Source: Bathymodiolus brooksi (Eukaryota > Mollusca > Bivalvia > Mytilida > Modiolidae). Taken from it: a stretch of 64,000 bases of DNA. Every line of letters begins with the position of its first letter. The stretch's first letter is position 1. The translations under genes were made by a program, and so were the position numbers. The notes beneath the pieces are model-generated. The model had not been told where the DNA came from, ran no database searches, and worked only from the letters and a program-made list of their open reading frames with translations. Below are positions 31,895 through 42,737 of this stretch, piece by piece. Location of the stretch: contig OY804589.1 in assembly GCA_963680875.1 (NCBI GenBank), forward strand, positions 31,288,962-31,352,961, read 5' to 3'.

Positions 31895-31998
31895 TCCCTT
31901 ATTACGTGGTTTTCTCCGGGTCCTCCCACCAATAAAATTGACCGCCACGATATAACTGAAATATTGTTGAGAGTGGCGTTAAATACCATAACCCTAAC
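31895..31998 (+). mobile_element. V-SINE, 3' half
   Basis: GGTTTTCTCCGGGTCCTCCC and full tail ending ATAACCCTAACCG. Confidence 0.8.
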
Positions 31999-32082
31999 CG
32001 CCTGTCGACTGTCCTCAGTTCTAATGACTGTCTAGTAGACTTTGTTATATTACTGACTGATGGTACTTCTCTTTGTTGTCCC

Positions 32083-32247
32083 GTTCATAGCGAGGTGTAC
32101 TCGATACAACATTATGTGATAAATTTTGTCAGTGTCTTCCCGCCAGGTCGGTGGTTTTCTCCGGGTATTCTGCACCAATAAAACTGATTGCCACGACATA
32201 ACTGAAATATTGTTGAAAATGGCGTTAAACACCATCAAACAAACAAA
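32083..32247 (+). mobile_element. V-SINE lacking head
   Basis: Begins just after the B box (GTTCATAGCGAGGTGTACTC) and runs to CACCATC, followed by AAACAAACAAAC. Confidence 0.8.
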
Positions 32248-32845
32248 CATCGTGCAAAAAAAATACAATTGGCATTCAGAAGCGATCCAAACATTTCCAT
32301 AAGGGGGCCATTTTATTTATAGAAAAAAATCGGATTTCAAAACAATTTGTTTTAAGAAATATCAAAGATACCAAAACGTAAATTACAAAACATGGTAAAA
32401 GGAAAAAGACATGGACAAATTTGGAAATATTCTGTTAAAACACGTTTTACATAACTATAACTTAGTTTAAAAAGGGGAACCCGCACCCCATGCCCCTCCC
32501 CCCCCCCCCCCCTAGATCCGCATATGGCATTTCATTATCTGGGTCATACGAAAATTGTTTTTACTCTTCCCCATTGGCAGCCTTATTTTAATCTTTGCTA
32601 TTCATTTATCCTTGCCCCCTCCCTCCATTCACAGTTTGTTTCAGATATCCTCACTGGACTCGTCCATCAATTTTAATGTGTTGGCATTTACTAAATCGTT
32701 GACTGACATTAGCAGCTGATACTATTTCATCTGACACATTGTTGATGCACAATAAATCACCGATGAATTCCTACTCTATTCAATTTATGCCATTTTTATA
32801 ACATTCAATAGCATCTCGATTTCAGGCAAAAGGGCATCCATGGTA
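32248..32845. other. THR intron 1, nothing recognised
   Basis: AT-rich with a poly-C run at 32497-32512. Confidence 0.35.
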
Positions 32846-32847
32846 TT

Positions 32848-33002
32848 AGGACCAACTATTTAACTTTTTAGAAAAGGGGGCTGCCCCCCCCCCCCCCCCC
32901 CCCCCCAGTATTATGTTGCATGAAACAAAAATCGGATTATTTTTTTCTTTTGATCAGACATGAAAAGCAATGATATTTCTTCAATTTTTGCAAATTTTTC
33001 TC
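32848..33002 (+). mobile_element. MITE fragment (GGACCAACTATTTAAC), cut by SINE
   Basis: Left end GGACCAACTATTTAACTTTT, a long poly-C, CATGAAACAAAAATCGGATT. The SINE at 33003 interrupts the family sequence. Confidence 0.5.
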
Positions 33003-33117
33003 ACTTGCAGTAGGTCGGTGGTTTCCCCCGGTTTCCTCCACCGATAAAACAAACTGCCACGATATAACTGAAATATTGTTGAAAGTGGCGTTAAACACCA
33101 TAACCCTAACCCTATGC
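33003..33117 (+). mobile_element. V-SINE, 3' half
   Basis: AGGTCGGTGGTTTCCCCCGG, full tail, end CCATAACCCTAACCCTA. Confidence 0.8.
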
Positions 33118-33512
33118 AATGTTTCTCGTTGAAAACTGCCTGTTCCTACGTATTATTTTTCAATTTTTGTAGCTTCAGGTCATTTAGTTTCTATGAAATT
33201 TGACGACAGATTTTCCCTCCCAATGGTGTAAGATAGTCATTGACACCTCCATTCATACCTTCACAAGTTAGTGACGTAGTTTCCGGTTTAACACTTTACT
33301 CACGTGCCTATACACATATTTTTGTTCATGAATAAATTTTTTTATTATAGATAATAAAATTCAAACACAAAAATACCATACTATCAGAACAATTCAAAAA
33401 TAAAATATAAATATCGTAGGCGGCAAAATCGATAACGATAACAAGCAAATGGCTTGGTACAGGCACTTCAATCAACTATTGTGGTGTTAAACTAGTTTCA
33501 TGGGACCAACCC
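33118..33512. other. THR intron 1, nothing recognised
   Basis: TTGGTACAGGCACTTCAATC near 33450 is a small piece of the ACTTGGTACAGGCATT repeat. Confidence 0.35.
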
Positions 33513-33625
33513 CCAATGGTTGGTGGTTCTCTCCGGGTACTCCGGCTTCTTCCACCACTAAAACTGGTCGCCATGATATAGCTGAAATATTGCTGAAAGT
33601 GGCGTTAAACACCAAAAATCAAATT
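33513..33625 (+). mobile_element. V-SINE subtype B, 3' half
   Basis: Subtype marks: GGTGGTTCTCTCCGGGTACT, CACTAAAACTGGTCGCC, TAGCTGAAATATTGCTG and end CACCAAAAATCAAA. Confidence 0.8.
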
Positions 33626-33647
33626 ATTGCGACACCAAATATTATAT

Positions 33648-33790
33648 AGTGAGTGAGTAATTGTTGTTTAACGCCAATTCAGCAATTTTTCAGCTATATT
33701 ATGGCGAGAACAAGTAATATTTCAATGAAATGATGATGATGAGGTCCGATTTTTTTCTAGACCAACACGCTGAGTTGGATTTTTAGTGCT
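33648..33790 (-). mobile_element. SINE-like 3' part, second type
   Basis: GTGAGTGAGTAATTGTTG, CAATTCAGCAATTTTTCAGC, ATGGCGAGAAC; matches 18622-18722 and extends further. Confidence 0.55.
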
Positions 33791-34780
33791 GGCGCACTGA
33801 AACAACAATCCGGGTAGCTATGTTTTTTCTTTTATTTGTGAACAAATTTTCAATTTATTTAGAAACAAATTGATTGGCTAGAAAGTTGCAAAAAAAAAAT
33901 CAATATATAAATAATATGACCCTGTATGTTTTAAAAAGAAATGTTGGTGAAATAAAAGAAAATACTGATTTTTTGTAGCTTGAAAAAAATTCTAGCTCAA
34001 GGGAAACAATTACCTAAACGTTAAAGGCTAATAAATCATGTATTATTCTTTTTTCTTTTGTTTTTCTTGACTTGTAACTAGTATCTCAAAATAATAATTC
34101 GATTTTATTTAGCTTGAAACAAAATCTAGCTTAGGGTGAAGCAATTCCCTAAAAGCTAAAGGCTCATACTTTTTTTTTATTTTGACTTGTAACTAGATAG
34201 TATTTCAACATAATAATATTCGATTCTTTGTAGTTTGAAAAAATTCTAGCTCGGGTGGAAACAATTCCCTAAAAGTTCCCTTACATACTGCTCATAAATA
34301 TTTTTTTTTATTTTGACTTGTAACCCTAAAAGTTATATGGTTGGTCCCTTACTGCTCATAAATAATTTATTGTTATTTTTATTTACAAAATGTATTTATT
34401 TTTTATTTTGACTTGTAACTAGTACATAGTATCTCAACTATAGGTGAACAATTTTCATAGATAATTTATGCAGTATCTGACCTAGAATTCTCTCCAGTGA
34501 TAGACGATTCAATAATACATGTAAACATCTCGTGATGTTTTATCTTCTTCTGGTTAATCTTTAATGGCGGGTTTGTCATGTCGGCTTTATCGATCAGGGG
34601 AACGTCTTTATTCTTTTTCTCAGTGCATTCTCATTGATGAGAAGAGAAGTACATGTCAAGGCGACCTTCTCGTGAATCTGGACGAAAAATAAATCTGTGT
34701 CAAGATGACACAAAAAGTTAATTAAATTTGACCAGTTTTGTCATATTTTAAACTTCTAGTTACAATTTACATTAACTTTT
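33791..34780 (+). repeat. AT-rich degenerate repeats
   Basis: Three to four loose copies of (ATTCTAGCTC/GGG...AACAATT(A/C)CCTAAA...TTTGACTTGTAACTAG) between 33960 and 34440, interrupted by a short AAAGTTATATGGTTGGTCCC MITE end at 34328. From 34480 to 34780 nothing recognised. Confidence 0.45.
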
Positions 34781-35295
34781 TTTTTCAGAAAGAAATTAGA
34801 ACCGTGCATTGCATTGCTAATATCCATAACAGATGCAATATACGGTGATTAAAGTCAAATGTTTGTTGTAACATTTCTTCCTTTTTCTGTTGTGGGAGGG
34901 TGGGGGGGGGGGGGGGGGGGGGGGGGTAGGGAGTTTGGGTACCCAACTTTAGTGTTTTACCACAATAACTTTTTTTCTAGAGAGATTTAAATCGCGCATT
35001 GCATTGCTAATATCCTTATTAACAGATGCAATATAATTTCAATCAAATGTTTATTGTATATTTTTTTCCGTTTTCTGCTATAAGGGGGGGACACACGGGG
35101 GGGGGGGGGGATACACAACTTTAGTGTATTACCACAATAACTTTTTTCCAGAGAGAAATTTAAACCGTGCCTTGCATTGCTAATATCCTTTACAGACTTA
35201 ATATAATTAAAATTAAAGGTTTGTTGTATCTTCTTTTTCTATTTTCTTCTGAGGGGGAGGGGGGGGGGGGGGGGGGGTACGAATATTAGTATATT
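34781..35295 (+). repeat. ~178-bp tandem repeat x3 with long poly-G in each unit
   Basis: Units share CAGA(G/A)AGA(A)ATT, GCATTGCATTGCTAATATCC, AATCAAATGTTTGTTGTA and a poly-G run (about 24, 12 and 16 G at 34902, 35098 and 35257), then ACAACTTTAGTGTATTACCA. Confidence 0.9.
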
Positions 35296-36296
35296 GCCAA
35301 AACATATGTTTCTCCTTTTTATTCTGTGGCAATACACAACTTTTGTGTATTACCAACAAATAAAAATTAAGAAAAATGCAATACACAAATAATTATAATT
35401 TGATCCTTATCAGTGAAATGTTTTCATAACAATAATTCTTGAAGAAAAATTAATTACTCAATAAAAACAAATTGGAACAGAATAAGGTGTATCATCAAAA
35501 TAGGGAATTAATGCATCAGTTTCAATGCAAAGTTTTATTTTTTTTTAAGAACAGTGCATTGATATTATTTTCATTTTATTTTTTATTTATCATTTATTGA
35601 TTTTTGAGATTATAAAAAAATCATTGGGGTTCTCAGAATGTGCCGGCGATCGGCGATTTCGCCGGGTACTTCTGGTTGAGCGCCGTCTACAAATTTGTCA
35701 AAAATAAAAATAGAAGTTGGTAAAACTGAAATGTTATCAAGATGTTTACTTTTTTCTCGTTCTCTGTTATAATTTCATTCCGCGTTAGAAAACAACAGAT
35801 CGCTCTTGATCTTTTTGAACCGTCTATTTGAACCAGTGTAACCTACTATGACCGCAAAACGTTTTGTTGATCGCGGATTTTGATTCGGAGTCATCCCGAA
35901 ATTGGAATGTATTAGAAGTTACCGATTTCCGGTAATGAATAAAAAAACACGATGCCAAGATGTTATCCTAACATCTACAGGTGTATTCAGTGTTTGCCAT
36001 GGCAATGTCAGTCGATTCTAATTTTGTGGCATTTTGACTGCAGCTTGGATTTCTACAATTTCTCTTTGAGAGGAACAAAAATTCACCTTAAAAAACCTGC
36101 ATTTTTGAGACCAATTAAAAGCTTCATTTTCCTCAAATATATGTCCAGATTGCATCTCCTGCCATCTAGACCCCCCGCCAACCAAATTAAATTTGATATT
36201 AATTTTATTTTATTTTATTTTTTTATTTATCATTTATTTATTTTTAGTTTATCAAAAATTATTGACAAAATCAATAAATAAACAAGTTTCATTTTA
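35296..36296. other. THR intron 1, no gene recognised
   Basis: AT-rich. A self-complementary CCGGCGATCGGCGATTTCGC (35642) stands out in GC. A 109-codon ORF at 35952 has no motif and a composition like the flanks. Confidence 0.35.
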
Positions 36297-36307
36297 AAAG
36301 GCATGCT

Positions 36308-36363
36308 ATCGCCACCATATATCTGAAATATTGTTGAAAGTGGCGTTAAACACCATAAATCTT
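36308..36363 (+). mobile_element. V-SINE tail-only copy with 11-bp TSD
   Basis: 56 bp of tail between AAAGGCATGCT at 36297-36307 and 36364-36374. Confidence 0.85.
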
Positions 36364-36974
36364 AAAGGCATGCTGATAGGGACATCCAACAACTTTTTAT
36401 ATTCCATTTGTTTTATAGGCTTACAACTTGTTATCTATTTGCCACTCAAATGACATACAGGTAGGTGACGAATTTCATTATGTGTAGCTTTATCATATAA
36501 TGAAAGAAAGAAAATTTGTCATGAATGTTATTGTCAGATGAATGCAAGTTTAATCAATTGTTTTCATCTCGTAACATAACCCGAATAATCCAGTCGTTAT
36601 ATTACACTTTGCTACATTTGCTCGAGTAGCGATAGCGGATAGAGGGCGCTGAATTATTCGTGTTACTCATAACATTGTTGTATTAGAGAAAATTGTATAA
36701 ATTTATTAAAGTAATTACTGGGAAAGTCTCTCCTCCTGGTTAGGAAAGATATTTTGTTTCTGCATGTGTACTTTAATTTTGTGTGTATGTTGTACTTATC
36801 TTCTCTGTAACTATGCATGCATAGTTTACTTTATGAGAATAAAAATAATTCATTCACTATAATTACGGCCATCAATGGATTTAGTTAATGTGCAGTTAAA
36901 CCTGTATTAAGAGGTCACCTATGGGACAAAGAAAAATGTGGCCTTATAAGACAGGTGACCACTTAAGAAGAGTT

Positions 36975-37118
36975 TGAAGATACCAAAGGGGTAATCAGAA
37001 TCCGTATATCGAAGAAGAACAGACAACACAATAGCCAAAAGAGAAAGTACAAAAGGACAAACAACGATCTACAAAACATACACATAAAACTAAAGATCGA
37101 GTAACACAAACCCCAATA
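36975..37118 (-). repeat. Retroelement 3' tail fragment
   Basis: AAGATACCAAAGGGGTAATC...AACGATCTACAAAACATACA...AAGTAACACAAACCCC-like; closely matches 60500-60640. Confidence 0.65.
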
Positions 37119-37119
37119 A

Positions 37120-37405
37120 GGGAACGACCATTTAACTTGACGGGGGGGGTTATGGTTTTTTTCTAAAAAAAAATATTCTGATTCCCAATGTTGCTGAAAA
37201 AAATATTCTGATTTTGGTGGAGGAAAAAAAAATAATCTGATTCAGAGTTTTTGTCATATAACCTAATGTTAAATTCTGGAAAAAATTTTCGCGCTTTTCG
37301 CGACAAAAAAAATAAATATTCTAACTCTTGTGTTGTCCGGAAATTTTTTTCTGAACGAAACAAAAAACCATAACCCCCCCCCTTTCAAGTTAAATGGTCG
37401 GTCCC
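37120..37405 (+). mobile_element. Harbinger-like MITE, complete, TAA TSD
   Basis: 286 bp; ends GGGAACGACCATTTAACTT and AAGTTAAATGGTCGGTCCC, flanked by TAA at 37117-37119 and 37406-37408. The interior has TTCGCGCTTTTCGCGA and repeated AAAATATTCTGATT. A 3-bp TWA site fits PIF/Harbinger elements. Confidence 0.75.
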
Positions 37406-37593
37406 TAAAAGAGGTTCATTTCATAGGAAATTTTCCATAAAAGGACAAGAACATGTGACCTTTTAATACAGGTGACTGCTTAATAGAGGTGACTGCATGG
37501 GAAAGTTTGACTATATATGTACAAGTACTAGACCTGTGTCTTGTGTTTATACTTAATTTAATTGATTACGAATTTTACTGTCTTGTATTCCAG

Positions 37594-37655
37594 GAGAGAA
37601 AAAAGAATGCATTGTGGAATGGAATACATTTTCAGTAAAAAGACAAATTCGTCCG
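37594..37655 (+). CDS. Candidate exon A of an unknown plus-strand transcript
   Basis: Bounded by TGTATTCCAG| and |GTAAGTCT. One frame stays open over all 62 nt (…ECIVEWNTFSVKRQIRP) and is phase-matched to the candidate exon at 39145. I recognise no family. It would be antisense to THR, inside its intron 1. Chance splice sites are common, hence the low confidence. Confidence 0.22.
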
Positions 37656-38532
37656 GTAAGTCTTATAAAGAAAATAGAATACATGTACTTTTAGTTGAAT
37701 CTTTTGTCCTTAGGAACCGCGAATCAACATGTACATGTCTAGCCGGTTGCCATAATGATTATGAAATGTTTCGCCATCGTGTTAACACACACTGTAGAAT
37801 GGTGTTTTTGGCCCGGAGCTGTACCATTAGACAAGCGTAATGTCGTCTGCTATCACGAGGTACCCGAGGGATGATTAACATGTCCGAACAATTTGTCAAC
37901 TCTGATACACAAAAACACATTATGAATGACCTCGTTAATACACAAAACAATTTATATATTTGTATACACAAACAGTATTCTATCTTATAGATACAAAGAT
38001 CTTCACCCATTTTGATTTTGTTTTTCATGATCATTTCGATTCTCCTCGGTATTATTCATATAAAATAATAAGATTTTAGTTGCATTCTATTTTAAACAAT
38101 CTAACCTGTCCGCGAGAAGATAGACAGGTTGGAAACCTATTAAAAACTTCATATGAAAATTTAAAAACTATACAACACATTTTATCCTACGTCAGAGAGT
38201 GCCGTTTCTAATTTCCATAAACACATTAAAACGCTTGTAATGTATATATATTATACACGACCTATTTATTTTGGCTTACACCCTTGAAATTGTACTATCA
38301 AAATACTGATAATTTGGCTATACTAATGGCCGTTCGGAAACATTAAAATATCACCCCAAGTATGTACATGTATAGACGAAAATAAAATACATTGATCACA
38401 TGATCTGAATACACATTGTTTTACAATTTTTTTAATTTCACATGATCTGAATACACATTTTAATACAATTTTTTTAATTTCATATATTTTCATCCATTTC
38501 GTTCCCCTTTTCAGTTTCTAAATACATGTTTG
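37656..38532. other. THR intron 1, nothing recognised
   Basis: A hairpin AACCTGTC...GACAGGTT is at 38103-38130 and a short duplication (CACATGATCTGAATACACAT) at 38397-38480. Confidence 0.35.
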
Positions 38533-38713
38533 CAGGGGCGGATCCAGGAGGGGGCGCACCCGACGCGCCCCCTCCCCCCTAAAATTGGAAAAATATGATT
38601 TTTTTGGCGTAAAATCGTGATTTTTCACACGAAATACCCCAACAAATTTCTCCGCTCGGCGCAATTTTTTTAAGTGCGCCCCCCCCTGACTTGAAATCCT
38701 GGATCTGCCCCTG
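38533..38713 (+). mobile_element. MITE, CAGGGGCGGATCCAGG family, 5-bp TSD
   Basis: 181 bp, ends CAGGGGCGGATCCAGG / CCTGGATCTGCCCCTG, flanked by GTTTG at 38528-38532 and 38714-38718. Confidence 0.8.
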
Positions 38714-38739
38714 GTTTGTATGTGATTATTATCAAAACT

Positions 38740-38935
38740 AAGGTTCTCCTCCCTCAGACATAGGTGACATCATCCGAAATTGGCTATTATGTTTAGTACC
38801 TTTTGATTTTATTGCTCCCCGAGAGATTTTTTTTAAAATATTTGGCTTTTCAATCATTTGACTGTGAGCATACAGGATGAAGGTTGTTCCAAAAACGGGC
38901 CGTGTGCACTAAATTTGATACAATTTTTTTATTTG
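38740..38935 (+). repeat. Dispersed repeat (CTCCTCC...CATAGGTGAC family)
   Basis: TTCTCCTCCCTCAGACATAGGTGAC ... ATATTTGGCTTTTCA ... GTGTGCACTAAATTTGATA; collinear with 58085-58240. Confidence 0.55.
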
Positions 38936-39039
38936 AATAATCAGTTTTGATCTATTTAAATTTCATGAATTTTCATCCCTTTCGTTTCCATTTTCAATAA
39001 TGTTTTAAAATAAATCGTGAAGTGAACAAGTATTTCATA

Positions 39040-39107
39040 TTTTGGTTTAACGCCAAATAATTGCTGAAATACTGCTAATGTTGGCGTTAAACACCAATCA
39101 ATCATAA
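39040..39107 (+). mobile_element. V-SINE-like tail, compact inverted form
   Basis: GTTTAACGCCAA ... TTGGCGTTAAAC forms a 12-bp inverted repeat around GCTGAAATACTGC. Confidence 0.5.
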
Positions 39108-39144
39108 TCTGTTTTGTCTTTGGTCTTAGCCTTTATATTTTCAG

Positions 39145-39240
39145 GTGATTCGTGGAAAAAGGAGTAAAGGATCCAGACTAAAAAAAAAGACCTGGACAAC
39201 TCCAGTCTGTATGATTCTCAACAGACAACTAGCGGAGTAA
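39145..39240 (+). CDS. Candidate last exon B of an unknown plus-strand transcript
   Basis: Preceded by a pyrimidine-rich TTTATATTTTCAG| acceptor. In the frame continued from 37594-37655 it reads 31 codons (VIRGKRSKGSRLKKKTW...) to TAA at 39238. A second frame stays open from about 39173 to 39320 (…DLDNSSLYDSQQTTSG…), which also looks protein-like, so the true frame is unclear. No family recognised. Confidence 0.22.
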   Translation: MIRGKRSKGSRLKKKTWTTPVCMILNRQLAE

Positions 39241-39776
39241 ATCAGCAGCTTCTCAACACGAGTAGACAGAGGAATAAAGCAGCTGCCTGCACTAAAATGA
39301 TGTTCCTATATATTTAATGGGGCTTGCTGATTAAATATTCTGGGAAAGGAAATAATACTAAAAAAATATATTTATTGTCAAATTTTTTTTTTTTTTTTTT
39401 TTTTAATCTTCAACAAAATTATTGACATGACAAATTCTTTCCTTTGTCTTATCGAGCATGTTTAACATATTTTTATGAATCTTCAAAATTCTTTTTTAAT
39501 GGATAATGTCCTGCTTCTGTCTTCATATCCATATTGACCATGCTTAGCCTTTTTAATTAGAAGCCCATTTAATCTGCCTTTGTTTGAATTCGGTCAGCAT
39601 TCATTTTTAGAATTATTTTTATTGGATATGTCTTATATCAGTTCATAACATATACATATAATTTCATACTTGTTACACACATTAATTCTAAAGATTAAGA
39701 TAAAAACACAAATATCACACTATCTCACTAACAGTATCTGTATAATAAATACATAAAATTTAACAATATACAATTA

Positions 39777-39985
39777 CGGCCCTCTGTGTAGGGAAACATC
39801 CAGATGTATCAGCCTGAGGGGGAAGTTGTTTGCCCTCTGTGTAGGGAAACATCCAGATGTGTCAGCCTGAGGGGGAAGTTGTTTGCCCTCTGTGTAGGGA
39901 AACATCCAGATGTGTCAGCCTGAGGGGGAAGTTGTTTGCCCTCTGTGTAGGGAAACATTCAGATTTGTCAACTTGAGGGCCGTAA
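39777..39985 (+). repeat. 53-bp tandem repeat, 3.5 copies
   Basis: Unit GCCCTCTGTGTAGGGAAACA + TCCAGATGTGTCAGCCTGAGGGGGAAGTTGTTT. Confidence 0.9.
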
Positions 39986-40589
39986 CTGTTTTATTATATT
40001 TTTGCCAATGTTTTATAGGTTATCTCCCTTGTGGGGGAAATTGGGTTGTTCGGCGGGGAACAATAGGTGTTGTTCGGCGGCGAACAATAGAGTTGTTTCC
40101 CGGCAGCGCAAATTTTGGCAAAACATCTCAATTATTTGATTATCACATGACTAATTTAATACAATCAAAATCTATCATATAGATTAAAATATAATAATAA
40201 CACTGCAAGCCAGTTTTAGAAAATAATTGTGATTTTTTTTTACCATTAAATTTTGGTAATGTGAAAAATAAAATTTCGAATTTAAATAAAAACCGAATTT
40301 TTTTTCGCTGGCGTATGTTCATTCTTGACTATATTTTTAATATTTATCATTGAAAGGATACATACGTCATCACGTGTATTTATTCAAAATTAAAACATTT
40401 TCCTACAACACCTGTCGTAACCCCCTGTCTGGAACCCCTTGTCTAAAACTGTTATCGACTTTATCTGGTTATGTAATAACATATAAGCCTACATGGGGAG
40501 ACTTCGTTTCCCCCAATACATTAAATTAATTCACATATAGATTTAATCGATCGATAGATCAATATTTATCACTGACCGTATGCATGATT
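39986..40589. other. THR intron 1, nothing recognised
   Basis: A small duplication GTTGTTCGGCGG(G/C)GAACAATAG at 40044-40092; otherwise AT-rich. Confidence 0.4.
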
Positions 40590-40850
40590 CTCCCCCTTTT
40601 CCCCTCATTTCTTTCCACTCCTATTTCTGTACCAAAATGAGAAGTTGTACACAACTTTTATAACCCTTTTGTAGTGCATACTGAATCTTACCCCTGGAAA
40701 AAGTACGAACCCTTTCCCCCATTTTCTTCCCACTCCTATTTCCGTACCAAAATGAGTAGTACACAACTTCTATAACCTTTTTCTTAGTGCATGCTGAATC
40801 TTATCCCTGGTAAAATAACGAAACGATATCTAATTTTTACCCCCCCCCCC
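40590..40850 (+). repeat. ~120-bp direct duplication
   Basis: CCCACTCCTATTT(C)(T/C)GTACCAAAATGAG and ACAACTT(T/C)TATAACC...TGCAT(A)CTGAATCTTA occur twice, then a poly-C run at 40843. Confidence 0.75.
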
Positions 40851-40859
40851 CCCCCCCTT

Positions 40860-41165
40860 TGTTTACATTTTTACTCATAAAAAAGGAACGGAACGAAACA
40901 CTATCTACTTTGCATAGTTCTCCCTTACATCACAGAACATTATTTTTACCACTGAAAAAAAGGAATGGAACGAAACCTTATTTACTTTGTAGGGTTATGG
41001 TGTTTAGCACCACTTTCAACAATGTTTCCGTTATATCGTGGAGGTTTTACTTTGTATATTTCTCTCTTACATCACAGAACATTAATTTTACCCCTGAAAA
41101 AATAAAGGGAGCGGAACTACCTTTGAATATCAACATTTTGCGTTTCTCCGTTAAATCACAGAATA
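40860..41165 (+). repeat. Degenerate ~85-bp repeat x3, interrupted by SINE tail
   Basis: TTACATCACAGAACATTA(A)TTTTACC occurs three times at 40923, 41071 and, partly, 41150. Confidence 0.65.
40992..41045 (-). mobile_element. V-SINE tail-only copy with 11-bp TSD
   Basis: 54 bp of tail, GGGTTATGGTGTTTAGCACC...TATATCGTGGAGG, between TTTACTTTGTA at 40981-40991 and 41046-41056. Confidence 0.85.
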
Positions 41166-41232
41166 TTGATGATCTTTTTTGCTAAGCATGAATACAAACA
41201 GATAACAAAATTTCGACAAAAAATATAAAGGT

Positions 41233-41425
41233 TTACTCTCGTCAGTCATCCTCTTTTCGTTCACAGTTCGACCCCAAAAAAATGTAAAGATTCACTTTCG
41301 GCATCCCTTTTTTTCGTCCACAGTTCGACAAAAAATGTAAAGATTCACTTTCTGTCTTCTCTTTTCGTCCACAGTTCGACCAAAAATGTAAAGATTCACT
41401 CTCGACATCCTCGTTTTCGTCCATA
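41233..41425 (+). repeat. ~60-bp tandem repeat, 3-4 copies
   Basis: Unit (T/C)TTTTCGTCCACAGTTCGAC + AAAAAATGTAAAGATTCACT. Confidence 0.85.
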
Positions 41426-41808
41426 AAAGACATTACTATTCAAAGAAGTCAGTTGGTATAAATTATATTTGATAAGAGTGGACAACTGTAGGCTTTTCAT
41501 TAACAAGTTTTATTTATCATTTTTACCTGTGTAAAATCTCTACAGGTTGGTGGACCACTGTAGCTTTGTGTGATGGTGTTTCACGCCAGTTTCAACAGTA
41601 TTTCAGTTATATATAAAAGACATTACTATTTAAAGAAGTCATTTGGTGTCAATTATATTTAGATAAGTGTACACAACTGTAGCCTTTTCATTAACAAATT
41701 TTACTTATCATTTTAACCTGTGTAAAATCTCTACAAGCTTGTGGACCACTGTAGCTTTGTTTATTTGATGGTGATTCACGCCAGTTTCAACAGTATTTCA
41801 GTTATATC
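41426..41808 (+). repeat. ~190-bp tandem duplication including a SINE tail
   Basis: ATAAAAGACATTACTATT(C/T)AAAG...GGACCACTGTAGCTTTG...CAGTATTTCAGTTATAT occurs at 41426-41613 and 41614-41808; a third partial copy (ATCACTGTAGCATTTTTCAC...CCTATGTA) follows the SINE at 42018. Confidence 0.85.
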
Positions 41809-42017
41809 GTGGCGGTCAGTTTTATAGGTGGAAGAAACCGGAGGATCCGGAGAAAACCACCGACCTGTCTCTAGTCACTGACAAACTTTATCACATTATG
41901 TTGTACACCTCTCCCTGATCGAAATTCGAACTCACAACATCAGTGGTGATAGGCACTGATTGCATAGGTAGTTGTAGATCCAACTACCATACGATCACGG
42001 CCACGACGGCCCTTCTG
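41768..42017 (-). mobile_element. V-SINE, full length
   Basis: Minus strand, tail to head: V-domain CCGGAGGATCCGGAG, B box complement GAAATTCGAACTCACAAC, head end TCACGGCCACGACGGCCC. Confidence 0.85.
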
Positions 42018-42201
42018 ATCACTGTAGCATTTTTCACTTGCAAGTTTTTTTTATCATATTACCCTATGTACAAGCTGTTTTTTTTCTCTCTCATTTAGTA
42101 AGGTGTGTGTGTGTATTGCACGTTGTGTATTGGGCGATTGTTTACAAGGTGTTGACTATATAGTTTTTATGCATTCTGTTGTATACATACATGTATATTT
42201 G

Positions 42202-42259
42202 CCCGCCACTATATAACTGAAATATTGTTGAAAGTGGCGTTAAACACCATAAACCATGT
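42202..42259 (+). mobile_element. V-SINE tail-only copy with 10-bp TSD
   Basis: Tail GCCACTATATAACTGAAAT...CACCATAAACC between TGTATATTTG at 42192-42201 and 42260-42269. Confidence 0.8.
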
Positions 42260-42737
42260 TGTATATTTGTAACAAAATCACATATGACAACATATTTCAC
42301 CTTGTAGCTAGGTCTTTTCAAGAAATATTATGAATGTTATGCTAGGACAGATATGCAATTTATCAAATTATAGAAATATGAGATAAGGAAAATTTGTCCA
42401 ATATCTTCGTTTTTATTAATTATTTATGATAATTATCAAGTTTTAGCTTTAACCCTACTTGAAGAAGACTTAAAAGTCGATGTTTGTCACATCCCAAGTT
42501 CCGATAATGAACAACGGAAGAGATGAGCACACGATATGTTTCCTTTCATTCATGTAATCATTAGCACTTGCAGTGGACGGAGTAAATTTATATATAACAT
42601 TCAGATTTAATTCATTGAGAGTAACCTTGACATGAAATAAGGTTCCAAGACAGATTTATAAACATATTCAGGCGATAACAAGAATTTGGGGAGTAATTTA
42701 ATAATAATAAAATCCATCATTGGGGGAAAGCCTTTAA

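Larger units (their letters stand above)
36893..37515 (+). mobile_element. CAGTCAAACCTG-type MITE, interrupted twice
   Basis: Left end GCAGTTAAACCTGTATTAAG with AGAGGTCACC, right end AATAGAGGTGACTGC...AAAGTTTGACTATA. A retroelement tail (36975-37118) and the MITE at 37120-37405 are nested inside. Confidence 0.6.

Noticed and set aside
35952..36281. 109-codon ORF as a gene
   Set aside because: Composition follows the AT-rich flank, no motif, ends in a low-complexity TTTATTT run, and lies in THR intron 1.
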